Of a stretch of 17,900 nt of DNA, positions 7,786-15,714 are shown one piece after another. Position numbers and translations under genes: made by a program. The stretch is from contig JAJUJY010000085.1 in NCBI GenBank assembly GCA_029265085.1, positions 1-17,900 of the forward strand, given 5' to 3'. The stretch's first letter is position 1. Each line of letters opens with the position of its first letter. The notes beneath the pieces were generated by a model, which did not search any database, was not told the DNA's origin, and saw nothing but the letters and a program-made list of their open reading frames with translations. Origin of the DNA: Chloroflexota bacterium (GTDB lineage: Bacteria > Chloroflexota > Anaerolineae > Anaerolineales > Anaerolineaceae).

Positions 7786-9029
7786 GACATCCCAACACCC
7801 CACTGAAAGACCAATCCTCGCCAGAGCTGGATCAGTTTCTCACCTTACGCCATCGCAAGGCAAAATTGTGGGAAGCGGTGTTCAAATTATCTACCCTGGT
7901 AGCGGTCATTTTCCTGGCGACTCTGATCCTGACAGTATTCAATCGGACCATGGGATTAACCGCGGTTGAAAACAAAAAAGACCCAGCGACTCTTTCCAGC
8001 CTGCCATTAGAACAATTGTCGGCCGTAGAATTAAGTCAAATCTTGCGTGACAACCTGTCCAAAAATCGCATCCGTACCATAGAACGGCAAGGCGGCCTGG
8101 AAGAACGTAAACCAAAAGAGCTCTACGTGCTGGTCATGGAAGAAGTTGTTCAGCCCAAAGTCGTTAAGAGTTATAACCTCTTTGAATCCATAGTGAACCG
8201 TTCCAGGATTATTACAGAAATTAACAACGAATATCCCAAAGCAACCGTTGCGTTCCGCTCCTGGTTAAATGCTCGCTTCCTCACAGAACCCATGTCCAGC
8301 AAACCAGAGCTGGCCGGAGTGCGAACCGCTTTGTTGGGATCGCTATTCCTGATTCTGGTCACCATCTTAATCGCCTTTCCCATCGGCGTTGGCGCGGCCA
8401 TCTACCTGGAAGAATATGCCTCACGTGATCATTGGATTAACCGCATCATTCAGACGAACATCGATAATTTGGCTGGCGTGCCTTCCATCGTTTATGGTAT
8501 ATTGGGATTGGCGTTATTTGTCCGCGCCTTAGCTCCAATTACAAGCGGCTCGATTTTTGGTTATGAAGGCGGCAATGGGCGTTCCATACTGGCAGCAGGT
8601 ATGACAATGGCGCTCTTGATCCTGCCGATATTGATCATTAATGCACAGGAAGCCATTCGCGCTGTACCGAATTCTTTACGCCAAGCCAGTTATGGGCTTG
8701 GGGCAACCAAATGGCAAACCATCTGGAATCATGTGCTGCCCTATGCTTTACCGGGTATCCTGACAGGCACAATTTTAGCCGTCTCGCGAGCCATTGGCGA
8801 AACTGCACCTTTAATTGTTGTGGGAGCCTCCACCTTCATTACCAGCGACCCAGGCGGCCCCTTCGCGAACTTTACGGCGCTGCCGATCCAGATTTATAAT
8901 TGGACTACCCGCCCGCAAGACCAGTTCCGAAATATCGCTGCCGCTGCAATTATTGTTTTACTGGTTTTATTGCTTTCCATGAATGCGATAGCCATTCTCC
9001 TTCGAAACCGTTTTTCCAGGCGATTATAA
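7782..9029 (+). CDS. pstA: Phosphate ABC transporter permease PstA with large insert
   Basis: 415 residues, well above the usual 280-300 for PstA. The first membrane helix (about 36-54) is followed by a soluble, charged region of roughly 125 residues (about 56-180), then five more helices starting near 184. The EAA loop ([12 protein letters not shown], 298-309, through P-G-I-L-T-G at 324-329) and A-V-S-R-A-I-G-E (333-340) mark it as a Pst permease. The insert falls between helices 1 and 2, so it should face outwards, where it could meet PstS. It has no cysteines and no motif I recognise. The ATG overlaps the pstC stop by 4 nt, and the stop shares one base with the pstB ATG (TAATG). Confidence 0.95.
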   Translation: MRHPNTPLKDQSSPELDQFLTLRHRKAKLWEAVFKLSTLVAVIFLATLILTVFNRTMGLTAVENKKDPATLSSLPLEQLSAVELSQILRDNLSKNRIRTIERQGGLEERKPKELYVLVMEEVVQPKVVKSYNLFESIVNRSRIITEINNEYPKATVAFRSWLNARFLTEPMSSKPELAGVRTALLGSLFLILVTILIAFPIGVGAAIYLEEYASRDHWINRIIQTNIDNLAGVPSIVYGILGLALFVRALAPITSGSIFGYEGGNGRSILAAGMTMALLILPILIINAQEAIRAVPNSLRQASYGLGATKWQTIWNHVLPYALPGILTGTILAVSRAIGETAPLIVVGASTFITSDPGGPFANFTALPIQIYNWTTRPQDQFRNIAAAAIIVLLVLLLSMNAIAILLRNRFSRRL

Positions 9030-9820
9030 TGAATCAAGAAATGAATTCAAACAACAACACCTATGCAATCCAGGCTCGGCAACTGAGCATCTATTACGGC
9101 GAATTTCGCGCCGTTAAGTTTGTTGATCTCAATATTGAAAAGAATAAGATCACAGCAATCATCGGTCCTTCTGGTTGTGGAAAAAGCACTGTGCTGCGCT
9201 CGTTTAACCGCATGAACGACTTTGTCCCTTCCGCCCGTGTGGACGGTGAAATTTTATATCATGGGCAAAATATCTATGCAACCGAGGTGGATCCTGTCCA
9301 GATCCGCCGGATGATTGGCATGGTCTTCCAGAAACCGAATCCTTTTCCCAAATCCATCTATGACAATATTGCCTGGGGCGCAAAGATGAATGGCTACCGG
9401 GGCAATATGGATGAACTGGTGGAGCAAACACTCCGGCAGGCTGCATTATGGGATGAGGTGAAAGATAATTTAAAGAAAAGCGCACTGGCACTTTCAGGCG
9501 GCCAGCAGCAGCGTTTATGCATTGCCCGCGCCCTGGCGGTTAAACCGGAGATCATCTTGATGGATGAGCCGTGTTCTGCTTTGGATCCTATTGCAACCTT
9601 GAAAATTGAAGACCTGATGCGTGAACTCTCGCAAAACTACACCATCATCATCGTTACCCATAACATGCAGCAAGCTGCGCGAGCATCAGATTTCACTGCC
9701 TTCTTTACAATGGATGAAGACCGCGCCGGTCTCATGGTAGAATATGGTTCTACCAGCAGGATTTTCACACGCCCGCACGATAAACGTACCGAAGATTACA
9801 TCACTGGACGGTTCGGTTAA
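9029..9820 (+). CDS. pstB: Phosphate ABC transporter ATP-binding protein
   Basis: 263 residues. Powers phosphate import by ATP hydrolysis on the cytoplasmic face of PstCA. Motifs in order: Walker [10 protein letters not shown] (46-54), the Q-loop with the PstB-typical [13 protein letters not shown] (101-113), signature L-S-G-G-Q-Q (155-160), Walker B I-I-L-M-D-E (175-180) and the switch histidine H211. The frame is open upstream to 8900, but that part is the end of pstA in another frame; the ATG at 9029 shares a base with the pstA stop and gives the normal length. An in-frame ATG at 9041 is an alternative. Confidence 0.97.
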   Translation: MNQEMNSNNNTYAIQARQLSIYYGEFRAVKFVDLNIEKNKITAIIGPSGCGKSTVLRSFNRMNDFVPSARVDGEILYHGQNIYATEVDPVQIRRMIGMVFQKPNPFPKSIYDNIAWGAKMNGYRGNMDELVEQTLRQAALWDEVKDNLKKSALALSGGQQQRLCIARALAVKPEIILMDEPCSALDPIATLKIEDLMRELSQNYTIIIVTHNMQQAARASDFTAFFTMDEDRAGLMVEYGSTSRIFTRPHDKRTEDYITGRFG

Positions 9821-9845
9821 ACTTGAATGGGAAGAGAGGTTCGCT

Positions 9846-10526
9846 ATGACTCGCGTTACACTCAATCGACAAATTAACCATATCCAGGATGAGATTTTAA
9901 TGCTCGGCAGCATGGTCGAACAGGCTACGCTTCGGGCAGTAACCTCATTAAAAAATCGCGACCAGGTGTTGGCCCGGACTGTCTTTGAAGAAGATCAATT
10001 AATCAACGATAAACGCTTCGCGATTGAAAATGCAATTTTAATTCTGATGGCCACCCAGCAGCCAATGGCGCACGATCTGCGCATTTTGGCCGCCATGCTG
10101 GAAGTCAACACCGAACTGGAACGCATGGGTGATTACGCCAAGGGCATTGCCAAAGTTGTCTTTTTGTTGGGTGATTCGGTGGTTCCGGTTCCCATTACAG
10201 AAATTGACCGCATGGCCGAATTATGCGTCAGCATGCTGCACCGCGCATTAAGCTGCTTCATCACTGAAAACGCAAATCAGGCCATGTCCATTCCCAAAGA
10301 AGACGATGAAGTGGACAATTTATACAACGTTGCCTACAAGCACATCGTTAATGCCATGATCGCCAACCCAGACACCATTGACTCCGCAAACCTGCTGTTA
10401 TGGGTGGTACACAACCTGGAACGGTTGGCTGACCGCGTCACCAATATTTGCGAGCGCACCATCTTCATTGCTACCGGCGAACTTTATGAAGTTGACGGCA
10501 TGGACGAAGATGATACCGATGTATAG
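9846..10526 (+). CDS. phoU: Phosphate signalling and transport regulator PhoU
   Basis: 226 residues, the typical length. PhoU couples the Pst transporter to the Pho sensor kinase and restrains phosphate uptake when phosphate is ample. It consists of two three-helix repeats, each with the metal-binding ExxxD: E92-R-M-G-D96 and E192-R-L-A-D196, exactly 100 residues apart. The acidic tail (D-E-D-D-T-D) is unremarkable. A GAGAGG Shine-Dalgarno lies about 6 nt before the ATG at 9846; the frame is open further up but only into the end of pstB. It follows pstB by 25 nt and is the last gene of the operon. Confidence 0.96.
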   Translation: MTRVTLNRQINHIQDEILMLGSMVEQATLRAVTSLKNRDQVLARTVFEEDQLINDKRFAIENAILILMATQQPMAHDLRILAAMLEVNTELERMGDYAKGIAKVVFLLGDSVVPVPITEIDRMAELCVSMLHRALSCFITENANQAMSIPKEDDEVDNLYNVAYKHIVNAMIANPDTIDSANLLLWVVHNLERLADRVTNICERTIFIATGELYEVDGMDEDDTDV

Positions 10527-10551
10527 ATAAAATCAAACTGCCTTTCATATG

Positions 10552-10580
10552 ACGACATCCCGCAAGGGATGTTGTTTTTT
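10552..10580 (+). terminator. Rho-independent terminator of the pst-phoU operon
   Basis: A ten-pair stem (ACGACATCCC / GGGATGTTGT, one G-T wobble) closed by a GCAA tetraloop of the stable GNRA type, then a T-run. It lies 25 nt after the phoU stop. Confidence 0.92.
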
Positions 10581-10616
10581 AACCATTTGCAGATACCCCG
10601 ATCCCAAAAATTCCTT

Positions 10617-10646
10617 TTGAATACCAGGCTTCCAAAATGCTATAAT
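10617..10646 (+). promoter_or_regulatory. Probable sigma-70-type promoter for the kinase-CHAD unit
   Basis: TTGAAT, 18-bp spacer, TATAAT (perfect -10 at 10641-10646). It lies just after the phoU terminator and 43 bp before the first kinase-like gene, so transcription of that unit probably starts near 10653. No Pho-box-like repeat is visible here, so this unit may not share the pst control. Confidence 0.62.
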
Positions 10647-10689
10647 GATGATAAATTTTCTCGACAGTTATCACGGATAGGGGTGCAGT

Positions 10690-11433
10690 ATGTTAAAGCC
10701 GCATCAATTCAAGGGAAAATTAATTGTGGTAGAGGGGATTGACGGCAGCGGGAAATCCACCCAAATTGACCTGCTCTACAAATGGCTGGTTTCACAAGGA
10801 AAATCAGTTCACTTCAGTGAATGGAATTCTTCTCCGCTTGTCAAAAGCACAACCAAATTGGGTAAAAAAGAAAAAGCTTTTACTCCCACCACATTTAGTT
10901 TGATTCAAGCCACAGATTTTGCTGAGCGGTGGGAAAACCACATGCTGCCGATGCTGCGCGCCGGAGTAATCGTCCTGGCTGACCGGTATGCATTTACAGC
11001 ATTTGCCCGAGATGTAGCCCGCGGGGTACATCCAGATTGGGTGCGCAATTTATACAGCTTTGCCCCCCAACCCGACCTGGTGTTTTATTTTCAAGTTCCG
11101 GTCAATATCGCCGTAGAAAGAATCACTTCTGCACGGGCATCTCTGAAATATTATGAGGCGGGAATGGACTTAGGTTTATCCGACAATAAGGTCACCAGTT
11201 TCCGTCTCTTTCAACAGCGCATTGTCAACGAATATGACAACATGATCCAGGAATTTAATTTTTCGGTGATTAACGGAACCAAAACCGTTCAGGTGCAGCA
11301 GCGCCAGGTGCGCGATATGGTTACCAATCTTTTGAAAAACTGGAAAGGTCTGCCCAATCCAGACCTGCTGTCCAAACGCTCCAGATCAGCAAAACGGGTC
11401 AAATCATCTGTGGAAGAAGGAGCGCAGCCATGA
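10690..11433 (+). CDS. Thymidylate-kinase-like P-loop protein, intact Walker A
   Basis: 247 residues, slightly longer than a standard dTMP kinase (about 205-215). The fold's landmarks are present: Walker A G16-I-D-G-S-G-K22-S-T, the D-R-Y of the base-binding region (98-100) and P-D-L-V (128-131). Departures from classic Tmk are clear. The T-R-E-P-G-G-T segment that follows strand 2 is replaced by S-E-W-N-S-S (43-48), and the LID region carries Y-E-A-G-M-D (155-160) instead of the usual D-R-x-E-type pattern. The tail (about 229-241) is basic. It may phosphorylate a nucleotide, but dTMP as substrate is not assured. It has its own promoter and overlaps the next gene, its paralogue, by 4 nt. Confidence 0.8.
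   Translation: MLKPHQFKGKLIVVEGIDGSGKSTQIDLLYKWLVSQGKSVHFSEWNSSPLVKSTTKLGKKEKAFTPTTFSLIQATDFAERWENHMLPMLRAGVIVLADRYAFTAFARDVARGVHPDWVRNLYSFAPQPDLVFYFQVPVNIAVERITSARASLKYYEAGMDLGLSDNKVTSFRLFQQRIVNEYDNMIQEFNFSVINGTKTVQVQQRQVRDMVTNLLKNWKGLPNPDLLSKRSRSAKRVKSSVEEGAQP
11417..11422 (+). promoter_or_regulatory. Ribosome binding site of the second kinase-like gene
   Basis: AAGGAG inside the end of the first kinase-like gene, 7 nt before the ATG at 11430. It fixes that start and, with the ATGA overlap, indicates coupled translation of the pair. Confidence 0.75.
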
Positions 11434-12119
11434 CCAAGAAAAGTTTTTATGGCGATGGATTTCCTTATCACAAAATTAAAGAGATGCCCGGAAAATTAAT
11501 CGTTCTGGAAGGCAGCGACGGGGTTGGGCGTTCAACCCAGATTCAAATGCTGCGAACCTGGTTAGAGAAAAAAGGTCTGGCAGTATCAGATACCGGGCTG
11601 AGGCGCTCCGCACTAATGCAGCCTGGGCTGGATGCTGCCAAGCAAGGACACACCCTCAGCCGCACCACCATGAGTCTGTTTTACGCCACCGATTTTGCCG
11701 ACCGCCTGGAAAATCAAATTATCCCCGCGCTTAAAGCAGGTTTTTACGTCCTTTCTGACCGATATTTTTATTCCATTATCGCCAGGGATGTTGTTCGCGG
11801 AGCCGATCCAGACTGGGCGCGCAAAATTTACGGTTTTGCCCTCAAGCCAGATATCGTGATGTATCTGCGAGCCGATGTGCCTACGATCATTTCTCGGATG
11901 GTTCATGGACGCGGATTTGATTATTGGGAATCCGGCATGGATATCCGCTGCGCAGATAATTTATATGACAGTTTCTGTGTCTATCAGGCGAAATTAATTG
12001 AACAATTTGATTTAATGGCGAAAGAATTTAATTTCATCACTGTGGATGCAACCCGCACAAGAAATGCTATATTTAAAGAGTTATGTGACCTGATTGAAAA
12101 ATTACTACTGAACGGATAA
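11430..12119 (+). CDS. Thymidylate-kinase-like paralogue with altered Walker A (K to R)
   Basis: 229 residues, clearly paralogous to the preceding protein: both have A-T-D-F-A (here 86-90), D-R-Y (110-112), A-R-D-V then R-G-x-x-P-D-W (123-129), and G-M-D (169-171) followed by N-x-x-x-S-F. The P-loop reads G28-S-D-G-V-G-R34-S-T. The codon is CGT, so the invariant lysine that contacts the beta and gamma phosphates is arginine. Such a change usually cripples ATP hydrolysis in P-loop kinases, so this may be a pseudo-kinase partner or may use another donor. The Tmk T-R-E-P-G-G segment is also absent. The N-terminus has about 20 extra residues before the first strand. No frameshift or stop is seen, so it looks maintained, not decayed. 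Confidence 0.8.
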   Translation: MTKKSFYGDGFPYHKIKEMPGKLIVLEGSDGVGRSTQIQMLRTWLEKKGLAVSDTGLRRSALMQPGLDAAKQGHTLSRTTMSLFYATDFADRLENQIIPALKAGFYVLSDRYFYSIIARDVVRGADPDWARKIYGFALKPDIVMYLRADVPTIISRMVHGRGFDYWESGMDIRCADNLYDSFCVYQAKLIEQFDLMAKEFNFITVDATRTRNAIFKELCDLIEKLLLNG

Positions 12120-12124
12120 AACGG

Positions 12125-13138
12125 ATGAAACAAGCGCAGAACGTACCGATCCTTAAATTTGGCGCAGAAATTTTCAACAGGCAGCTCACTGCACTCTTAA
12201 ATGAAATTGAGGGAGTTCGGGCTGCACAAGATATAGAGCACATCCACCGCATGCGAGTGGCCAGTCGGCGCTTACGCAGCGCCCTGCCAATATTTGGTCC
12301 ATATCTTGCCTCCAAAAAATTTGATACCTGGCAAAAGACCGTCCGCGAGATCACCCGGATTTTGGGAGAAGCCCGCGATACGGATGTCCAGATCGAACAT
12401 CTCACCGAATTCTTATCCCAGGTCGGATCCGGCCAGGAGCGCACTGGCATCAGGCGTTTAATATTACGGCTGCGCCAACGCCGCGCGCAGCTGCAGCGCA
12501 AGGTCAACCGTGGTCTGAAAAAATTTGAGCAATCAAAATTAGCTGAACAAATTAACAAAAAAACAACCGATACCCTGGCAATCCCTGAAGAAGTCAATCT
12601 CAAAGACGTTGAGCTTCTCCGGCTTGGCCAAAAAAGAATCCTGGAAACATTACAGGCATTTCTGGATTACGGCCCATATGTAGAACAGCCAGAATGCGTC
12701 AAAGAACTGCACGCCATGCGCATTGCTGCCAAACATCTGCGCTACACAATGGAAATTTTTGATCCGCTCTATGATGAGCAATTAAAACCCTACTTGAAAG
12801 CAATTCGATTAACCCAGGAATCACTTGGGCAAATCCATGATTGTGATGTTTGGGTTGCCTACCTCCCTCAATTTGAGGAAGAGGAGCGGCAGAGAACAAT
12901 TGAATACTTTGGCAATAGCCGCCCATTTAAACGGATTACCCCTGGCTTGCACCTGTATCTGGCCAGCCGCAGGGCAGACCGCGAAACAGAATTCCTTAAA
13001 TTCAACCAACAATGGCAAACATGGCAGGCAGCAGGATTCTGGGAAAAATTACCTGCACTCCTTGAAGATGCCCTGAAAAGCTCCATGAGCATGGAACCAG
13101 AAACACAAGTTCAAACCACCGAACGTCCTTTAGAATAA
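12125..13138 (+). CDS. CHAD domain protein
   Basis: 337 residues, nearly all helical. CHAD domains are two four-helix bundles rich in conserved His, Lys and Arg that bind polyphosphate and locate to polyphosphate granules. The two half-repeats show their signatures: H39-x-H41-R-M-R44-V-A-S-R-R-L-R51 with R-D-T-D (84-87), and L-H196-A-M-R199-I-A-A-K-H204-L-R-Y with H-D-C-D (238-241). A strongly basic middle helix (about 107-145) links them. There is no CYTH triphosphatase domain, so this is a stand-alone binder. The start ATG has only a weak Shine-Dalgarno. It begins 5 nt after the second kinase-like gene and precedes the phosphoesterase, so it belongs to that operon and supports a polyphosphate link. 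Confidence 0.9.
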   Translation: MKQAQNVPILKFGAEIFNRQLTALLNEIEGVRAAQDIEHIHRMRVASRRLRSALPIFGPYLASKKFDTWQKTVREITRILGEARDTDVQIEHLTEFLSQVGSGQERTGIRRLILRLRQRRAQLQRKVNRGLKKFEQSKLAEQINKKTTDTLAIPEEVNLKDVELLRLGQKRILETLQAFLDYGPYVEQPECVKELHAMRIAAKHLRYTMEIFDPLYDEQLKPYLKAIRLTQESLGQIHDCDVWVAYLPQFEEEERQRTIEYFGNSRPFKRITPGLHLYLASRRADRETEFLKFNQQWQTWQAAGFWEKLPALLEDALKSSMSMEPETQVQTTERPLE

Positions 13139-13149
13139 CCACTGCCGTG

Positions 13150-13884
13150 ATGATGAAAATTGCTTTACTAGGCGATGTTCATGGAAATCTGCCTGCGCTG
13201 GAAGCTGTCCTGGCACATAGCCGCGAACAGGCAGTTGAGGCACTCTGGAATATTGGAGATTTTGTCGGGTACGGCCCATTTCCGGATGAAGTGGTCCAGC
13301 TTTTACAAAGCGAAAGAATTACCAACATCCTGGGAAATTATGATCGGAAAGTCCTCAAAATAAAGTCCAAATTAGAGCAGTGGAAAGGTAAGGCCGCCGA
13401 AAAACGATTGGCTTTTGAATGGGCTTATGATCACTTAAGCGAACAAAGCCGCCAATATTTGCATAATATACCGGAGCAGCGCCGTTTGCAAGTGGAGGGC
13501 TGGAGCATCTTACTGACCCATGCCAGTCCAGCCAGCCGGAAAGAACATCTCAGCCTGCTGACACCAAAATCTCGGCTGCGCGAACTGGCAATACTTGCCG
13601 GAGCGCAAATCATCATCTGCGGACACTCACACCAGGCCTTTGTCAGAAAAGTAGATCAAACCTGGTTTATCAATACAGGCAGTGTTGGCCGCCCTGATGA
13701 TGGTGATCCGCGGGCATGTTACGCAATATTAGAATTGTCGCCAGATCAGATCGAAGTACAGCATTACCGCCTGGACTATGATATTGAGCAAACCGTTGCG
13801 GAAATTCGCAGACAGGGTCTGCCGGAACATTTTTCACAGATGTTTCTCCAGGGACGTAATTTAGAGAACATCACCAACAATTGA
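13150..13884 (+). CDS. Calcineurin-like metallophosphoesterase
   Basis: 244 residues. The two-metal site of the superfamily is visible: D9-x-H11, G36-D37, G-N63-Y-D, a histidine in L-T-H-A-S and the C-terminal G-H-S-H. The G-D-F-V-G-Y-G-P-x-P stretch (36-45) is typical of the small YfcE/MJ0912-like branch, whose members hydrolyse phosphodiesters or nucleotides; the true substrate is unknown. Start codons GTG 13147, ATG 13150 and ATG 13153 lie in a row with no clear Shine-Dalgarno, so the N-terminus is uncertain by one residue either way. It follows the CHAD gene by about 11 nt and is the last gene of the kinase-CHAD unit; it could act on a product of its neighbours. Confidence 0.88.
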   Translation: MMKIALLGDVHGNLPALEAVLAHSREQAVEALWNIGDFVGYGPFPDEVVQLLQSERITNILGNYDRKVLKIKSKLEQWKGKAAEKRLAFEWAYDHLSEQSRQYLHNIPEQRRLQVEGWSILLTHASPASRKEHLSLLTPKSRLRELAILAGAQIIICGHSHQAFVRKVDQTWFINTGSVGRPDDGDPRACYAILELSPDQIEVQHYRLDYDIEQTVAEIRRQGLPEHFSQMFLQGRNLENITNN

Positions 13885-13901
13885 GTTAAAGCTTGTCAAT
13901 C

Positions 13902-13915
13902 CCTCGTTTTCGAGG
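13902..13915 (+). other. Small hairpin downstream of the phosphoesterase
   Basis: CCTCG-TTTT-CGAGG, 18 nt past the phosphoesterase stop. The five-pair stem is perfect but no T-run follows, so it is at best a weak pause or RNA-end structure. Confidence 0.3.
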
Positions 13916-13955
13916 TGAAAATCCTTGCAATATCATTTCATTTCTGCAATGGCTT

Positions 13956-13985
13956 TTGTGATTTGCTGCACTTTTCAATTACAAT
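13956..13985 (+). promoter_or_regulatory. Possible promoter of the ppx-like gene
   Basis: TTGTGA, 18-bp spacer, TACAAT. The -10 matches five of six consensus bases and the -35 four of six. It lies about 70 bp before the ppx-like start, in the only sizeable gap (169 bp) between the phosphoesterase and that gene. Confidence 0.35.
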
Positions 13986-14053
13986 TACGCTAAATCTGTC
14001 CAGACATTATCCCCAGGGTCATGTTTGTGGAATGAACATTGCTGGAGCAAAAG

Positions 14054-15640
14054 ATGGAATCGAACAGCGTAAAAGCACCCCACCGTACCATTGCATTTTT
14101 AGACATTGGTACCAACTCCATCCGCTTGTTGATGGTGCGTATCAATCCGAATCATTCATATACCGTTATCACACAACACAAAGAAGTCGTTCGCCTGGGG
14201 GAAGGTGAGTTTGTCGAACAGACTTTGCAGCCAGAAGCCATGCAGCGTGCTATTCTGGTTTGCCAAAAATTTGCAGAACTTGCACGCCAGCGCGAAGCCG
14301 ATGAAATCATCGCGGTAGCTACCTCCGCCACACGTGAGGCCTCCAACCAGGCTGAATTTATTCAGCGGTTAAAAGATGAGGCTGGGTTGGATGTGCGCGC
14401 AATCTCCGGTCTGGAAGAGGCCCGCCTGATCTATCTGGGTGTCGCCAGCGGGATTCACCTGGAAGAACAACAAGGTCTTTTTATTGATATTGGCGGCGGC
14501 AGTACCGAATTAATCGTTGGAGATCAGCATAACCATTACATCCTCGATTCGATGAAACTGGGGTCCATCCGCCTCACGACCATGTTTTTCTTACCCAATG
14601 AAACCGGTCCGGTAGCCCCAGAACGGTATGCTTTAATTCAAAATTATGTTCGCAATGTGGTCATCCGGGCAGTACAGCGCATCCAGCCGTACAAGATCGA
14701 TATTGGGATTGGCTCTTCCGGTACCATCATCAACCTTGCCGATATTGCAGCCCATTATTTTTATAAACGCAAGCTGGAACGCGATGATGTGATCACGCAC
14801 GAACAACTGAAAGCGGTCATCCAAATGTTACGATCCAAGCCGCTGGAAGAACGCCGCCAGGTGCCTGGGATCAATCCAGAGCGAGCAGATATTATTATCG
14901 CCGGTGCAGCCATTTTGGATGTTGTCATGGAAATGCTGCATATTCCTGCCATTAAAATCAGCGACCGCGGTTTGCGAGACGGTCTGTTAATGGATTACCT
15001 CTCCCGCACCGATCAATCGCTGGTCTTAGGCCGTTTATCCGTTCGGGAACGCAGTGTTTTGCAGCTCGCTCGCACCGTCAATTTTGATGAAGCCCATGCC
15101 CGGCATGTTGCCCGTTTGGCGCTCCAATTATTTGATAGTGCCTACGGCTTAGGATTACACAAATTAGGCCGCAAAGAGCGAGAATTATTAGAATACTCCT
15201 CCCTGCTGCATGATATCGGCGCATTCTTATCCTACCAAAACCACCAGGCGCACACCCATTACCTGATCCGTAATGCTGATTTGCTTGGATTTGACCAAAA
15301 AGAAGTTTCCATCATGTCGTTGGCTGCACTGCATCACCGCAAGTCTTTACCCAATAAACGCAGCCCAGGCTTTGCAGAATTAGATGAACATTCGCAAGAG
15401 ACTGTCCGGGTACTTGGTATCATGCTGCGGCTGGCCGAAAGCCTGGACCGCAGCCATTCCGGAGCTGTGCACCGCGTTCACTTTGTTCAAGGGGAAAGCA
15501 AGTCCGTGGTGATGGAATTAATTTCCAACCAGGATTGCCAGCTTGAAATTTGGGGCGTAGCGAACCACAAAGAACCCTTTGAAAAGACCTTCCGCAGGAA
15601 ACTCGACGTGCGGGTGATTGCCCCAGCAAAAAACGGATAA
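14054..15640 (+). CDS. Ppx/GppA exopolyphosphatase family protein with HD domain
   Basis: 528 residues. Members remove terminal phosphate from polyphosphate or convert pppGpp to ppGpp. The N-terminal actin-like ATPase fold shows D17-I-G-T-N-S (phosphate loop 1), A-T-S-A-T-R-E-A (89-96), the catalytic-glutamate motif S-G-L-E121-E-A-R-L-I, and phosphate loop 2 D145-I-G-G-G-S-T-E152, ending near 310. The C-terminal part (about 330-500) is an HD-type helical domain with H351, H386-D387 and H-x-H-x-H around 397-402, as in long bacterial Ppx enzymes. GGAG 6 nt before the ATG at 14054 fixes the start; a TTG at 14039 is less likely. Polyphosphatase and pppGpp hydrolase cannot be told apart from sequence alone; the nearby CHAD and pst genes favour polyphosphate. 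Confidence 0.93.
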   Translation: MESNSVKAPHRTIAFLDIGTNSIRLLMVRINPNHSYTVITQHKEVVRLGEGEFVEQTLQPEAMQRAILVCQKFAELARQREADEIIAVATSATREASNQAEFIQRLKDEAGLDVRAISGLEEARLIYLGVASGIHLEEQQGLFIDIGGGSTELIVGDQHNHYILDSMKLGSIRLTTMFFLPNETGPVAPERYALIQNYVRNVVIRAVQRIQPYKIDIGIGSSGTIINLADIAAHYFYKRKLERDDVITHEQLKAVIQMLRSKPLEERRQVPGINPERADIIIAGAAILDVVMEMLHIPAIKISDRGLRDGLLMDYLSRTDQSLVLGRLSVRERSVLQLARTVNFDEAHARHVARLALQLFDSAYGLGLHKLGRKERELLEYSSLLHDIGAFLSYQNHQAHTHYLIRNADLLGFDQKEVSIMSLAALHHRKSLPNKRSPGFAELDEHSQETVRVLGIMLRLAESLDRSHSGAVHRVHFVQGESKSVVMELISNQDCQLEIWGVANHKEPFEKTFRRKLDVRVIAPAKNG

Positions 15641-15657
15641 TCACAACCCGAAGAAAC

Positions 15658-15696
15658 AAAAACGACCTTGAACACTTTCAGCTCAAGGTCGTTTTT
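15658..15696. terminator. Bidirectional rho-independent terminator
   Basis: A perfect 14-pair stem (A5-CGACCTTGA at 15658-15671 with TCAAGGTCG-T5 at 15683-15696) and an 11-nt loop. It can stop the ppx-like gene on the plus strand and the membrane-protein gene on the minus strand, which converge here. Confidence 0.94.
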
Positions 15697-15714
15697 GTTT
15701 TATGTCAAATTTGC

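Noticed and set aside
8900..9028. Upstream extension of PstB
   Set aside because: It lies wholly within the end of pstA in another frame, and the extra residues do not resemble an ABC ATPase N-terminus.
9744..9845. Upstream extension of PhoU
   Set aside because: It overlaps the pstB end; the ATG at 9846 has a good Shine-Dalgarno and begins the PhoU fold at once.
10690..11433. Confident naming of the first kinase-like gene as tmk
   Set aside because: The segment after strand 2 and the LID motif differ from canonical dTMP kinase, and a closely related altered paralogue follows, so the symbol was withheld.
12073..12603. 176-codon open frame opposite the CHAD gene
   Set aside because: The Arg/Ser-rich, low-complexity product mirrors the plus-strand codons of a clear CHAD domain.
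13902..13915. Hairpin taken as terminator of the phosphoesterase
   Set aside because: The stem is only five pairs and no T-run follows.
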